Below are positions 26,995 through 37,092 of a stretch of DNA of 64,000 nt, piece after piece. Under the pieces are notes generated by a model that was not told where the DNA came from, made no database searches, and saw only the letters and a list, made by a program, of their open reading frames with translations. The stretch comes from an uncultured Polaribacter sp. (GTDB taxonomy: Bacteria; Bacteroidota; Bacteroidia; Flavobacteriales; Flavobacteriaceae), in NCBI RefSeq assembly GCF_947503875.1, contig NZ_CANNFH010000001.1, forward strand, positions 525,864 to 589,863, in the 5' to 3' direction. Position 1 is the first letter of the stretch. Each line of letters begins with the position of its first letter. The position numbers and the translations under genes were made by a program.

Positions 26995-27978
26995 ATGAAG
27001 AAAATAAAAAAAATAGGAGTAATGACTTCAGGAGGCGATTCTCCTGGAATGAATGCAGCTATACGTTCTGTAGTTAGAGCATGTGCTTATTACAGAGTTA
27101 GTTGTGTTGGTATTTATAGAGGGTATGAAGGTTTAATAGAAGGTGATTTTATAGAATTAACGGCAAGAAGCGTAAATAATATAATTAATAAAGGTGGTAC
27201 CATTCTAAAATCTGCTAGGTCTAAAGAATTTAGAACTAAAGAAGGAAGGGCTAAAGCTTATGAGCATTTAAAAGAAAATGATATTGAAGCCATGGTTGTA
27301 ATTGGTGGAGATGGTTCTTTTACAGGAGCTGTAATATTTAATGAAGAATATAATTTTCCTGTAATAGGAATTCCAGGAACTATTGATAATGATATTTTTG
27401 GAACTTCGCACACATTAGGTTATGACACAGCATTAAATACCGCCGTAGAAGCTATAGATAAAATTAGAGATACTGCATCTTCTCATAACAGGTTGTTTTT
27501 TGTAGAAGTAATGGGTAGAGATGCTGGTTTTATTGCTTTAAATGCAGGTGTTGGGGCAGGTGCAGAAGAAATTTTAATACCAGAAGAAAATTTAGGTTTA
27601 AATAGAATGCTAGAATCTTTAAAAAAGAGTAGAAGAACTGGTAAATCATCTAGTATTGTTGTAGTTGCAGAAGGAGATAAATCTGGAAGAAATGTGTACC
27701 AATTAGCAGAATACGTAGAGGAAAATTTACCAGAATATGATGTTAGAGTTTCTGTTTTAGGTCATATGCAAAGAGGTGGTTCTCCATCTTGTTTTGATAG
27801 GGTTTTGGCAAGTAGGTTGGGTGTAAAAGCTGTGGAATTGATTTTAGACGGAAAAACCAATTTAATGGTAGGTTTAAAAGATAACGAAGTGATAAGCACA
27901 AGTATTGCAGAAGCAATTAAAGGAGGACACTCTATAAATCAAGAACTTTTAAGAGTTTCTGATATAATGACAACGTAA
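26995..27978 (+). CDS. pfkA: ATP-dependent 6-phosphofructokinase
   Basis: Phosphorylates fructose 6-phosphate to fructose 1,6-bisphosphate. The 327 residues are the normal bacterial length. ATP-site motifs are TSGGDSPGMNAAIRSVVR and VIGGDGSFTGA; the catalytic base is in PGTIDNDIFGT. Further substrate contacts are MGRDAGFIAL and the C-terminal LGHMQRGGSPSCFDR. The GGDGS form with Gly suggests use of ATP rather than pyrophosphate. gapA follows after 31 nt and is probably in the same transcript, which ends in the terminator at 29035. The 191-bp spacer upstream holds no gene. Confidence 0.96.
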   Translation: MKKIKKIGVMTSGGDSPGMNAAIRSVVRACAYYRVSCVGIYRGYEGLIEGDFIELTARSVNNIINKGGTILKSARSKEFRTKEGRAKAYEHLKENDIEAMVVIGGDGSFTGAVIFNEEYNFPVIGIPGTIDNDIFGTSHTLGYDTALNTAVEAIDKIRDTASSHNRLFFVEVMGRDAGFIALNAGVGAGAEEILIPEENLGLNRMLESLKKSRRTGKSSSIVVVAEGDKSGRNVYQLAEYVEENLPEYDVRVSVLGHMQRGGSPSCFDRVLASRLGVKAVELILDGKTNLMVGLKDNEVISTSIAEAIKGGHSINQELLRVSDIMTT

Positions 27979-27994
27979 AATTAAGTAATAGTAA

Positions 27995-29011
<1,017 letters not shown>

Positions 29012-29034
29012 TATTTTAAAAAAAAATCAATAAT

Positions 29035-29067
29035 AAACCTGATAGATTTATTTCTATCAGGTTTTTT
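29035..29067 (+). terminator. Intrinsic terminator after gapA
   Basis: Perfect 12-bp stem AAACCTGATAGA / TCTATCAGGTTT with a 6-nt loop and a following T-run, 24 nt after the gapA stop. Confidence 0.9.
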
Positions 29068-29073
29068 AGTTTT

Positions 29074-29113
29074 ATCTAACAATCTAACTATCTAACTATC
29101 TAATAATCTAAAA
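29074..29113. repeat. 8-bp tandem repeat (ATCTAACT)
   Basis: Five consecutive 8-bp units: ATCTAACA, ATCTAACT twice, ATCTAATA, ATCTAAAA. It lies between the gapA terminator and ridA. Confidence 0.85.
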
Positions 29114-29123
29114 GTCCAAAAGT

Positions 29124-29504
29124 TTACTTTACAGCAATTGCACTAATTTCTACATTAACAAATTTGGGTAAATTGGCAACTTCTACCGTTTCTCTGGCAG
29201 GTGCTGTGGCTTCATTAAAATATTCTCCATAAACTGCATTTATTTTGCTAAAATTATGCATGTCTGCAATAAAAATGGACGTTTTAATAATGTGTTCAAA
29301 AGTCATACCTGCTGCTGCTAAAACTTCTTTCAAGTTTTCCATAACTTGCTTTGTTTCTGCTTCAATAGAATCTAAAACCAATTCCCCATTTTTTGGGTTA
29401 ATCGCTATTTGACCAGAAGTATAAAGTGTATTTCCACTTAAAATAGCTTGGTTATAAGGTCCTATTGGTGCAGGTGCATTTTCTGTTGTAATTATTTTTT
29501 TCAT
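29124..29504 (-). CDS. ridA: RidA family enamine/imine deaminase
   Basis: A 126-residue Rid/YjgF/UK114 protein that hydrolyses reactive 2-aminoacrylate enamines made by PLP enzymes. Signatures are APAPIGPYNQAI near the N-terminus, GQIAINPKNGEL, and the C-terminal PARETVEVANLPKFVNVEISAIA, which contains the substrate-binding Arg. The ATG at 29504 is chosen; the frame is open to a TTG at 29519, but that adds only MKLKK from low-complexity DNA. Preceded by an 8-bp tandem repeat that overlaps the leader. Confidence 0.95.
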   Translation of the reverse strand: MKKIITTENAPAPIGPYNQAILSGNTLYTSGQIAINPKNGELVLDSIEAETKQVMENLKEVLAAAGMTFEHIIKTSIFIADMHNFSKINAVYGEYFNEATAPARETVEVANLPKFVNVEISAIAVK

Positions 29505-29512
29505 TTTTTTTA

Positions 29513-29541
29513 GTTTCAAAGTTTCAAAGTTTCAAAGTTTC
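29513..29541. repeat. 8-bp tandem repeat (GTTTCAAA)
   Basis: Three exact copies of GTTTCAAA and a partial fourth, immediately upstream of ridA. It may affect spacing between promoter and start codon. Confidence 0.85.
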
Positions 29542-29601
29542 GTTTTTGCGGCTTAGTTAAAATAAATAATTTTATTTATTCTTTTTAGTAAACAGCATAA
29601 A

Positions 29602-32310
29602 TTAAAACAACCTTCTATCCGGAGGTCTAATTTTTTCCCATTTTAAATCTTGTAGAACAGAAGATTTTACACCAATAAAAAAGGTGTAAGAAGAATTATT
29701 ACCAAACGGAACCCAATTAAAATTAAAATTCCAGCTATCTAAATCTCTAGAGAAATTAAATCTAGAGAATGTAAAAGCACCATTTTTAAAGTCGTAACCA
29801 GAGGAATAACCCAATTTCCATTTCGGAGATAAATCTAGGTTTCCGCTAAAAACAATACTGTGCACACCTATTTCTCCGCCATCTAAACCATTATTTCTAA
29901 AATTTGTAGAGTATGCCAAATTAACAGACCAAGGTATGGTAGCATTATACAATTTAGCTGTTTTATCTTTCTCTTCGTCTTGATTTTGATTTGTGTTTGG
30001 TCCTCCCCCTAATTGGTTTCTATTCGCAAAACGATTGGTAGGATCTATATTTGCACCAATAACATCTGTAGTATTGTTTGGGTCTCTATTTTCTTTTTCT
30101 TTTTTGTTTCCATCTTTTTTAAAATCTGCACTAGAAATGGAGTAATTGGCACTTAAATTTGCATTAGCAAGCCTAAAAATACCAGAGTTAAATTGATTAA
30201 TTCTAATAGGAGCACCAGAACTAGAAGCAACCACTTTATAAGGGTCTAAAGTACCATTTAAATTTATAGCTAATTTATTCTTAAAAAGCCTTGTACCTGC
30301 AGAAAAAGTAACAGGAGCCCAACGCAAACTATCTGCAGCAATATTGTAGTTAGAATTAAAGTTTAAGTTGTTTAAAATGGTGATTTTTTCGTCTTCTTCA
30401 TCACTGTCTGGGTCTTTGGGTGCCATTTTTGCCTCTAAAACATTGTTTAAAGTAATACCAATAGAATTACTAACACCTGCTCCTGGTCTGCCAAAAATAC
30501 CTTGGTCAAAAGGTGTGTACTCCTCAAAATCATCTGGGTTATTACCAGATCTTACACGGCGTATATGTTGCGCTTCAAAATCTGGTCTATAAGAATAAGA
30601 AATAGAAGGTCTAAAGGTATGTCTAATCCCTTTTAATCTTCCCTTTTTAAAGGGGAATGTACCGTAAATATTAGTAGCTAAACTTACACCTGTATTGTAC
30701 TCTCTAAAACTTTTAAAACCTCTTAAGGTATCTGTAACAACTACATTTCTAGTGGCATCGTATTCTTTTTGTATGTAATCAAATTGCCAAACTTCCTCAT
30801 AATTAATACTAGGTGAAACCGTAAAATACCTAAAAGCCTTAAAATTTGTATTGGTACCTGTTCTATGTTGCATTCCTGCTCTGGCAGTTTCAAACATTTT
30901 AGCTGTTAAAAAATCGTCATCTGTAGTGTTTATTAAATATTGCCCATCTAAAGTATAATTAAAGCCTAATTTTTGAATAGGGTTTTTTTGAACTCCGTTT
31001 TTACCTGCAAACGGATAAACTCTATTCATATTTAAATTTAAAGACGGTAAGGTCATTGTAATTTGCTCTGTATTTGTGTTTTGTTGATGGGTTGCTGTAA
31101 CATTTAAGTTAAAAGGTGTGCCAACAAAAGTTTTATTATAATTTACAGAAGAGTTAAAAGAGTTGGTTTGTGTTTGCGCAATATTAAATTGATTTTGAGA
31201 TTCTCTAAAAAAACGACTACTACCTAAGTTAACAGAGGCTGTAAACCTCGAATTTGGACTGGCTTTTGCATCTTGATTATGACTCCACCTGATATTAAAG
31301 TTATTAGATTTTCTAAAATCATCAAAACCTCTGATACCACTTATATTGTTTTCAAAATTAAAGTTAAAAGCTCCATTAAATCGATATCTTTTGTTATAAT
31401 TAGAATTTGCTCGTAAACCCCAACTACCATTAGAAAAAACATCAGCAGTTATACCTAAATCTACATAATCACTAATAGCAAAGTAGTATCCTCCGTTCTG
31501 AAAACCAATTCCTCTGTCGCTACTTCCCGTGTCAAAAGCGGGAACTAAAAAGCCAGAAACACTAGTTTCTGTAATAGGAAAATAGGCAAAGGGTATAAAT
31601 AAAGGAGTAGGAATATCAACAATGTACAACTGACTACCACCAACAATTATTTTTTTTCCGGGTACAATTTTGGCCTTATTTGTGCCTATATAATAATCAG
31701 GATTCTTTTTTTCTGAAGTGGTAAACCTAATTTTTCTTACATAAATTGTAGAATCGTTTACACGTTTGGTTTTTTCTCCGTAAGTAAACATTTCACCCTG
31801 TTTGGTTTTTAAGCCATAAATAATTGCTTTCTTACTTTTAAAATTATAGATAATAGAATCTTGTTCAGATTCTTCTGAACCTTGCCTAAAAATTGGTTTT
31901 TGTACATAACCAGTACTATCTATAATTCCTTTTGCAAAAAGTGTATTTTTGGTATAATCTACAATTATAATACCTGCTTTTAGATCGATATCTGTATATT
32001 TAATATTTGCCTCATTATAAAGAGTTACTTTTTTAGTTTTGGCATTTTGTATGGTGTAATCTGTAGCTACATGTGTAATTAAATCTTCAATAGTTTCTTT
32101 AGGCTTTATAGAATCTCTTTTAATTGTGTCCTTTTTTTTGAGTAAAAGAGTATCTAATTTTTTAGGTGTAGCTTTTACACTCGCAATTACAGAGTCTTTC
32201 TTTTTTGCAGGAATTGTAATTTTTTTATCTGGTTTTATATCTTGGGAATACCCCAACTTTATAAAAAAGTAGCAACAAAATAAAAGTATGTATGATAGAT
32301 TTGTTTGCAA
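29602..32310 (-). CDS. lptD: LptD-like outer-membrane LPS assembly protein
   Basis: A 902-residue outer-membrane protein expected to insert lipopolysaccharide into the outer leaflet. A signal peptide (residues 1-22, ending KLGYSQ) is followed by a lysine/threonine-rich stretch. Next is an OstA-like periplasmic domain (about 80-240, ITHVATDYTIQNAKTKKVTLYNEA-type strands), then a large beta-barrel rich in alternating aromatic strands. An insert near 690-750 is hydrophilic and repetitive (KEKENRDPNN, GGGPNTNQNQDEEKDK). The conserved LptD cysteines of proteobacteria are not obvious, as usual in Bacteroidota. The start is TTG at 32310; the frame upstream contains no ATG before a stop. Divergent from the amidase gene. 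Confidence 0.85.
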   Translation of the reverse strand: MQTNLSYILLFCCYFFIKLGYSQDIKPDKKITIPAKKKDSVIASVKATPKKLDTLLLKKKDTIKRDSIKPKETIEDLITHVATDYTIQNAKTKKVTLYNEANIKYTDIDLKAGIIIVDYTKNTLFAKGIIDSTGYVQKPIFRQGSEESEQDSIIYNFKSKKAIIYGLKTKQGEMFTYGEKTKRVNDSTIYVRKIRFTTSEKKNPDYYIGTNKAKIVPGKKIIVGGSQLYIVDIPTPLFIPFAYFPITETSVSGFLVPAFDTGSSDRGIGFQNGGYYFAISDYVDLGITADVFSNGSWGLRANSNYNKRYRFNGAFNFNFENNISGIRGFDDFRKSNNFNIRWSHNQDAKASPNSRFTASVNLGSSRFFRESQNQFNIAQTQTNSFNSSVNYNKTFVGTPFNLNVTATHQQNTNTEQITMTLPSLNLNMNRVYPFAGKNGVQKNPIQKLGFNYTLDGQYLINTTDDDFLTAKMFETARAGMQHRTGTNTNFKAFRYFTVSPSINYEEVWQFDYIQKEYDATRNVVVTDTLRGFKSFREYNTGVSLATNIYGTFPFKKGRLKGIRHTFRPSISYSYRPDFEAQHIRRVRSGNNPDDFEEYTPFDQGIFGRPGAGVSNSIGITLNNVLEAKMAPKDPDSDEEDEKITILNNLNFNSNYNIAADSLRWAPVTFSAGTRLFKNKLAINLNGTLDPYKVVASSSGAPIRINQFNSGIFRLANANLSANYSISSADFKKDGNKKEKENRDPNNTTDVIGANIDPTNRFANRNQLGGGPNTNQNQDEEKDKTAKLYNATIPWSVNLAYSTNFRNNGLDGGEIGVHSIVFSGNLDLSPKWKLGYSSGYDFKNGAFTFSRFNFSRDLDSWNFNFNWVPFGNNSSYTFFIGVKSSVLQDLKWEKIRPPDRRLF

Positions 32311-32330
32311 CGCTTTAAATACTATTTTTG
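32301..32330 (+). promoter_or_regulatory. Promoter of the amidase gene
   Basis: A complete Bacteroidota-type promoter: TTG (32301-32303), 19-nt spacer, then TATTTTTG (32323-32330). It would give a leader of about 65 nt before the ATG at 32403. It overlaps the first codons of the divergent lptD gene. Confidence 0.65.
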
Positions 32331-32402
32331 TGTAAATATATAAATATGGCTCAATATTTGAAGTTTCATATTTTAGATTTCAAAATTAGTTAAATTTTAT
32401 TG

Positions 32403-33497
32403 ATGCAATCCCAACAAATCCACAAAAATATATTGAAAAATAAATTTCTCTTATTCTTTGCATTTACTTGCTTTTTATTTTGCAATACAAACCATTTTTT
32501 TGCGCAAAAAAAATATGTAGTTGTAATAGATGCAGGTCATGGTGGCAAAGATCCTGGTAATACAGGTAACGGTTATAAAGAGAAAAGTATTGTCTTAAAA
32601 GTAGCTTTAGCCATTGGTAATTTGTTAAATAATAAAAAAGATGTAAAAGTAATTTATACTAGGCACACAGATGTTTTTATAGATTTATGGAAAAGGGGAG
32701 ATATTGCAAACCACGCAAAGGCAGATTTATTTGTTTCTATTCATTGCGATTCTCATACTTCTAATGCGTACGGTGCAGGAACTTTTGTGTTGGGTTTAAG
32801 AGGTAATAAAAAGAATTTAGAAATTGCAAAAAGAGAAAATGCTTCTATTTTATTAGAAGATAATTTTGAAAAACGTTATAAAGGTTTCGATCCTAACTCA
32901 GCAGAGTCTGTTATTGGTTTATCGCTTTTGCAAGAAGAAAATTTAGATAAAAGCTTAGTTTTAGCCAGTCTTATTCAAACAAACTTTGCTTTTAAGTTAA
33001 AAAGGAACGACCGTAAAGTAAAACAAGATAATTTTCAGGTACTAAGAGAAACGATTATGCCAAGCGTTTTGGTAGAATTAGGTTTTTTAACAAATAAAAG
33101 AGAAGGGAGATATTTAAATTCTAAAAAAGGGCAACAAGAAATGGCAAAAGCAGTAGCAGACGCTATTTATAAGTATATCAATAACCTAAAATTAAATACA
33201 GTTGCAGATCAAAATTCAGCAAAGCCTGTAAATCAAAATGCAATTGTTTATAAAGTACAATTGGCATCTAGTAAAACCAAGTTAGCTACAAAATCGTATA
33301 ACTTTAAAGGTTTAAAAAATGTAGAAAGGGTAGCTGTAGATTCTTATTTTAAATATTACTTTGGCAATTCTGGCGTATATAAAGAGGTTCAAAAATCATT
33401 AAAAAAAGCAAAAGCAAAAGGATATAAAACTGCCTTTATTGTTGCTTTTAAAAATGGAGAAAAAATTTCTTTAAAAGAAGCATTAAAAACGAAGTAA
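32403..33497 (+). CDS. N-acetylmuramoyl-L-alanine amidase (AmiC type) with C-terminal SPOR-like domain
   Basis: A 364-residue zinc amidase that cuts the glycan-peptide bond of peptidoglycan, usually for daughter-cell separation. A hydrophobic export signal covers residues 12-35 (ending FFAQ). Zinc and catalytic motifs: VVIDAGHGGKDPGNTG, FVSIHCDSH, and the Glu in PSVLVELGFLTNKREG. Residues about 280-360 form a SPOR-like domain (YKVQLASSKTKL, AFIVAFKNGEKISLKEAL) that binds denuded glycan at the division site. The ATG at 32403 is used. mlaD follows after 55 nt with its own -7 box. Confidence 0.92.
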   Translation: MQSQQIHKNILKNKFLLFFAFTCFLFCNTNHFFAQKKYVVVIDAGHGGKDPGNTGNGYKEKSIVLKVALAIGNLLNNKKDVKVIYTRHTDVFIDLWKRGDIANHAKADLFVSIHCDSHTSNAYGAGTFVLGLRGNKKNLEIAKRENASILLEDNFEKRYKGFDPNSAESVIGLSLLQEENLDKSLVLASLIQTNFAFKLKRNDRKVKQDNFQVLRETIMPSVLVELGFLTNKREGRYLNSKKGQQEMAKAVADAIYKYINNLKLNTVADQNSAKPVNQNAIVYKVQLASSKTKLATKSYNFKGLKNVERVAVDSYFKYYFGNSGVYKEVQKSLKKAKAKGYKTAFIVAFKNGEKISLKEALKTK

Positions 33498-33526
33498 TAT
33501 TAATACTTTCTAAAGGAAAATATTAG

Positions 33527-33534
33527 TAATTTTG
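33527..33534 (+). promoter_or_regulatory. Putative -7 box of the MlaD-type gene
   Basis: TAATTTTG matches TAnnTTTG and lies 18 bp before the ATG at 33553. Confidence 0.5.
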
Positions 33535-33552
33535 TATCTAAATTAATTATAC

Positions 33553-34506
33553 ATGTCAAGAGAGTTAAAAACAGGAATTGTAGTATTGCTAATAATTATT
33601 TGTTCTTTATGGGGTTTTAATTTCCTGAAAGGACAAAATTTGTTTGATGGTGGTACAAGAGTTTTTAAAGTAGAATACCCAAAGATTGGTGGCCTAGCAA
33701 AATCTAGCCCTGTTACTATAAACGGATTAAAAGTGGGTACCGTAGATAAAATAGAGTTTGATACAAACGAAGCTACAAGAGGGCATTTGATAGTAACTTT
33801 TAGTGTGCAAAACGATTTTGAGTTTTCTAAAGAAAGTGTTGTTCAAATTTACTCCCCTAATCCTTTAAGTGGTTCTAACTTGGCTATTGTGCCTAGTTAT
33901 AAAGGTGAAACTGCTGTTTCTGGAGATACATTAATGGGCGAAATGGAAGAAAGTTTATTTACTTCTATAGGTGAGCGTTTAGATCCGCTGCAAGCGAAAT
34001 TAGAAAAAGTTATTGTAAGTGCAGATACTTTATTTACAAGCGTAAATAAAATTTTAAATGAAAAGGCAGTAAATGAAATAGATGAATCAATAGCAGATTT
34101 ATCATTAACCATAAAACAACTTAAAAATGCAATTATTTCTGTAAATGGTATTGTTGATGAAAATAAGCAAAACTTAAAAATTGCAGTAGATAATACAAAG
34201 AATATTACTGAGAATTTCGAGAAAATATCAGACAGTATTGCAACAGTTAACTTTAAAAATATTGTCAATAAAGCAGAAAATGCGGTAGATAATTTTAATC
34301 AGTTATCTCAAAAAATAAACTCTAATAATGGTACTGTTGGTAAGTTAATCAATGACGATAAGATGTACGATAATTTAGAGGCGGCTTCTAAAGAATTAGA
34401 AGAGTTGTTAAAAGATCTAAAGCTAAACCCAAAAAGATATGTTCATTTTTCTATCTTTGGGAAAAAGGGTAAACCTTTTAAAGAAGAAGCAGAAGTGAAA
34501 AACTAA
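33553..34506 (+). CDS. MlaD/MCE-domain lipid transport protein
   Basis: A 317-residue membrane-anchored protein. Residues 6-24 form one N-terminal membrane helix. Residues about 35-115 are an MCE domain (YPKIGGLAKSSPVTINGLKVGTV, then LAIVPSYKGE), the lipid-binding ring module of phospholipid transport systems. Residues 125-300 are a long helical region with heptad-like spacing (ISDSIATVNFKNIVNKAENAV), followed by LNPKRYVHFSIFGKK near the end, a tail often seen in Bacteroidota MCE proteins. The ABC partners (MlaE, MlaF) are not in the window. Confidence 0.9.
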   Translation: MSRELKTGIVVLLIIICSLWGFNFLKGQNLFDGGTRVFKVEYPKIGGLAKSSPVTINGLKVGTVDKIEFDTNEATRGHLIVTFSVQNDFEFSKESVVQIYSPNPLSGSNLAIVPSYKGETAVSGDTLMGEMEESLFTSIGERLDPLQAKLEKVIVSADTLFTSVNKILNEKAVNEIDESIADLSLTIKQLKNAIISVNGIVDENKQNLKIAVDNTKNITENFEKISDSIATVNFKNIVNKAENAVDNFNQLSQKINSNNGTVGKLINDDKMYDNLEAASKELEELLKDLKLNPKRYVHFSIFGKKGKPFKEEAEVKN

Positions 34507-34524
34507 TTTTATTTAAACAATTAT

Positions 34525-35844
34525 ATGATACAGTTTGTACCTAATATTCTTTTTGCAATTGCGTTAATTGCCGGTGTTGGTTTTTTTGTGAGAAACATTA
34601 AAAAACTTACAAGAAATATTAATTTAGGTAAAGACGTAAACAGAGCAGATAATAAACCAATTCGTTTAAAAAACATGCTAAAAATTGCCTTGGGGCAATA
34701 CAAAATGGTTAGAAGACCTCTTTCTGGTATTTTGCATGTAATTGTTTACGTTGGTTTTATTATTATAAATATAGAAGTTTTAGAAATTATTGTTGATGGT
34801 TTATTAGGCACACATCGTGTTTTTCAAGGCTTTTTAGGTGATGCATTTTACGGTTTTTTAATTGGTACTTTTGAGATTTTAGCAGCACTTGTTTTTATTA
34901 CGGTTGTAATCTTCTGGACAAGAAGAAACGTTGCAAATATTAAGCGATTTTTAAGCAAAGAAATGGAAGGTTGGCCTAAAAAAGATGGTAACCTAATTTT
35001 GTATTTCGAAATGGTTTTAATGACGCTGTTTATAGTCATGAATGCTACAGACCTACCTTTTCAACAAGCAGGAGTAGGAAATCCTATTAGTCAATTTTTA
35101 GCACCAATGTTTAGTGACTTTTCAGCAGAGAGTTTGCACCTGGTAGAAAGAGCTGCGTGGTGGATTCATATTTTAGGAATTTTAGTATTTTTAAATTACC
35201 TGTATTACTCTAAGCATTTGCACATCTTATTAGCTTTTCCCAATACTTATTTTGCAAATTTAAATCCTAAAGGGCAGTTTAATAATTTAGAATCAGTTAC
35301 CAAAGAAGTAAAATTAATGATGGATCCTAATGCAGATCCATACGCAAATCCAGAACCAGGAACAGAAGAAGAAGTACCAGAGAAATTTGGTGCATCTGAA
35401 GTTACAGATTTAAATTGGGTGCAATTAATGAATGCTTACACTTGTGCAGAGTGCGGTAGATGTACATCTGCTTGTCCTGCAAACTTAACAGGTAAAAAAT
35501 TATCCCCTCGTAAGATAATGATGGATACTAGAGATCGTTTAGAAGAGGTTGGTAGAAATATAGATGCAAATAACGGCACTTTTAAAGACGATGGGAAACA
35601 GTTATTAAACGATTACATTTCGCCAGAAGAATTATGGGCATGTACAAGTTGTAATGCTTGTGTAGAAGAGTGTCCTGTAAGTATAGACCCACTTTCTATT
35701 ATTATGGATATGAGAAGATATTTAGTAATGGAGCAAAGTGCAGCACCACAAGAATTAAATGCTATGATGAGCAATATAGAAAACAATGGTGCACCTTGGC
35801 AATACAATCAGCAAGATAGATTGAATTGGGTCAATGAAGAGTAA
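34525..35844 (+). CDS. Membrane-bound iron-sulfur oxidoreductase (HdrC/NarI-like fusion)
   Basis: A 439-residue protein with about five membrane helices in the first 230 residues, some with His residues that could bind heme b (GILHVIVYVGF, RAAWWIHILGI). A C-terminal domain has two 4Fe-4S motifs: CAECGRCTSACP (from about residue 308) and CTSCNACVEECP (from about 372). This arrangement is like heterodisulfide-reductase-related electron-transfer proteins of Bacteroidota, which move electrons between the quinone pool and a soluble partner. The second subunit, with CCG motifs, follows 72 nt later. The physiological donor and acceptor are unknown. Confidence 0.85.
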   Translation: MIQFVPNILFAIALIAGVGFFVRNIKKLTRNINLGKDVNRADNKPIRLKNMLKIALGQYKMVRRPLSGILHVIVYVGFIIINIEVLEIIVDGLLGTHRVFQGFLGDAFYGFLIGTFEILAALVFITVVIFWTRRNVANIKRFLSKEMEGWPKKDGNLILYFEMVLMTLFIVMNATDLPFQQAGVGNPISQFLAPMFSDFSAESLHLVERAAWWIHILGILVFLNYLYYSKHLHILLAFPNTYFANLNPKGQFNNLESVTKEVKLMMDPNADPYANPEPGTEEEVPEKFGASEVTDLNWVQLMNAYTCAECGRCTSACPANLTGKKLSPRKIMMDTRDRLEEVGRNIDANNGTFKDDGKQLLNDYISPEELWACTSCNACVEECPVSIDPLSIIMDMRRYLVMEQSAAPQELNAMMSNIENNGAPWQYNQQDRLNWVNEE

Positions 35845-35916
35845 AACAATTTTAATTAATAATTATCAATTACGAATTATAACAATTCATAATTTATAAT
35901 TTAAAATTTGTAATTT

Positions 35917-36696
35917 ATGGTAGTACCAACAATGGCAGATATGATGGCTCAAGGCAAACAACCAGAAATATTATTTTGGGTAGGCGCAGCTGGAAGTTAT
36001 GATGATAGGGCTAAAAAAATAAGTAGAGCATTTGTAAAAATATTACATCAAGCTAAAGTCGATTTTGCTGTTTTAGGTACAGAAGAATCTTCAACAGGAG
36101 ATGCCGCAAAAAGATCGGGAAATGAATTTTTGTTTCAAATGCAAGCCATGATGAATATTGAAGTATTAAATGGTTATGAAATAAAAAAGATTGTTACCTG
36201 CGATCCGCATTCTTTTAATACTCTTAAAAATGAATACCCAAGTTTAGGAGGTAAGTATGAAGTTTTACACCATACACAGTTTTTACAAAAGCTAATAGCA
36301 GACGGACGTTTAAAAATAGATGATAAAAATTTACAAGGTAAAAGAGTTACGTTTCACGATCCATGTTATTTAGGAAGAGCTAATGAAGTTTATGAATCTC
36401 CCAGAGATTTAATAAGAAGGTTAGGAGTGAATCTAACAGAAATGAAACGCCATAAAAGAACTGCATTGTGTTGTGGAGCAGGAGGTGCACAAATGTTTAA
36501 AGATGCAGAAGCAGGTGATAAAGAAGTAAATGTCTTAAGAACGGAAGATGCTTTAGAAACCAAACCAGACATTATTGCTACAGGTTGCCCATATTGTAAT
36601 ACAATGATGACAGATGGAATTAAATTTAAGGAGAAGGAAGATAGTGTTATTGTTAAAGATATAGCAGAACTAATTGCTCAAGCTAATAATTTATAA
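35917..36696 (+). CDS. CCG-domain (HdrB/GlpC-like) iron-sulfur protein
   Basis: A 259-residue protein with cysteine-rich CCG motifs: HDPCYLGRANEVY and LCCGAGGAQMF, plus ATGCPYCNTMM near the end. Such domains bind an unusual iron-sulfur cluster in heterodisulfide reductase HdrB and related oxidases. No membrane segment. It is the likely catalytic partner of the preceding membrane iron-sulfur protein. The 72-nt spacer between them is AT-rich and repeats AATTTATAA-like words, often seen between genes in these genomes. The broken SPOR gene begins 9 nt after the stop. Confidence 0.85.
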   Translation: MVVPTMADMMAQGKQPEILFWVGAAGSYDDRAKKISRAFVKILHQAKVDFAVLGTEESSTGDAAKRSGNEFLFQMQAMMNIEVLNGYEIKKIVTCDPHSFNTLKNEYPSLGGKYEVLHHTQFLQKLIADGRLKIDDKNLQGKRVTFHDPCYLGRANEVYESPRDLIRRLGVNLTEMKRHKRTALCCGAGGAQMFKDAEAGDKEVNVLRTEDALETKPDIIATGCPYCNTMMTDGIKFKEKEDSVIVKDIAELIAQANNL

Positions 36697-36705
36697 TTGA
36701 AGAGA

Positions 36706-37092
36706 ATGAAGTATTTAGGTGTGCTACTTTTTACGTGAGCTACTTGTTTTACAATGGCCAAAAACAAGCATAATATACATAAAAATTGGTCAGTTTCTGT
36801 TGATCGTACTCCTGCTAATAAAACAAAATTACAACAAAACCTTTTGGTTTATAAAGTTCAAATAGGTACTTTTAAAAGAAAAAACAAAGCTTTAGAAAAC
36901 TTACGTAATATTTCTATTTATATAGATGAAAACCTTATAAAATAAAGGCGAGGAGAGTTTAAAACTTACAAGGTTACGAAAGCGTATGAAAGTGTGGTTA
37001 AAAAACGCTATCCAAATGCTTTTGTACAAGCTTTAAGAGGTAGTTTTGAGATTAAAATTTCAGATGCAATAAAAGAAGAAAATGGTATATGA
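36706..37092 (+). pseudogene. Broken small secreted SPOR-domain protein gene
   Basis: One reading frame of 128 codons from ATG 36706 to TGA 37090 is interrupted by two in-frame stops, TGA at 36736-36738 and TAA at 36943-36945, with no frameshift. Read through, it starts like a signal peptide (MKYLGVLLFT, stop, ATCFTMA). It continues as a SPOR-like domain: LLVYKVQIGTFKRKNKALEN before the second stop, then RRGEFKTYKVTKAYESVVKK after it. The layout matches the SPOR tail of the amidase at 32403. Its TGA overlaps the ATG of the next gene (ATGA at 37089-37092), as in an intact operon. An internal ORF, ATG 36754 to TAA 36945, could still give a 63-residue fragment. Recent decay is likeliest; sequencing error at two places or stop readthrough are alternatives. 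Confidence 0.75.

Noticed and set aside
36754..36945. Independent 63-residue gene
   Set aside because: It is the middle piece of a longer frame whose two flanking parts have matching signal-peptide and SPOR-like content, so a broken gene explains it better.
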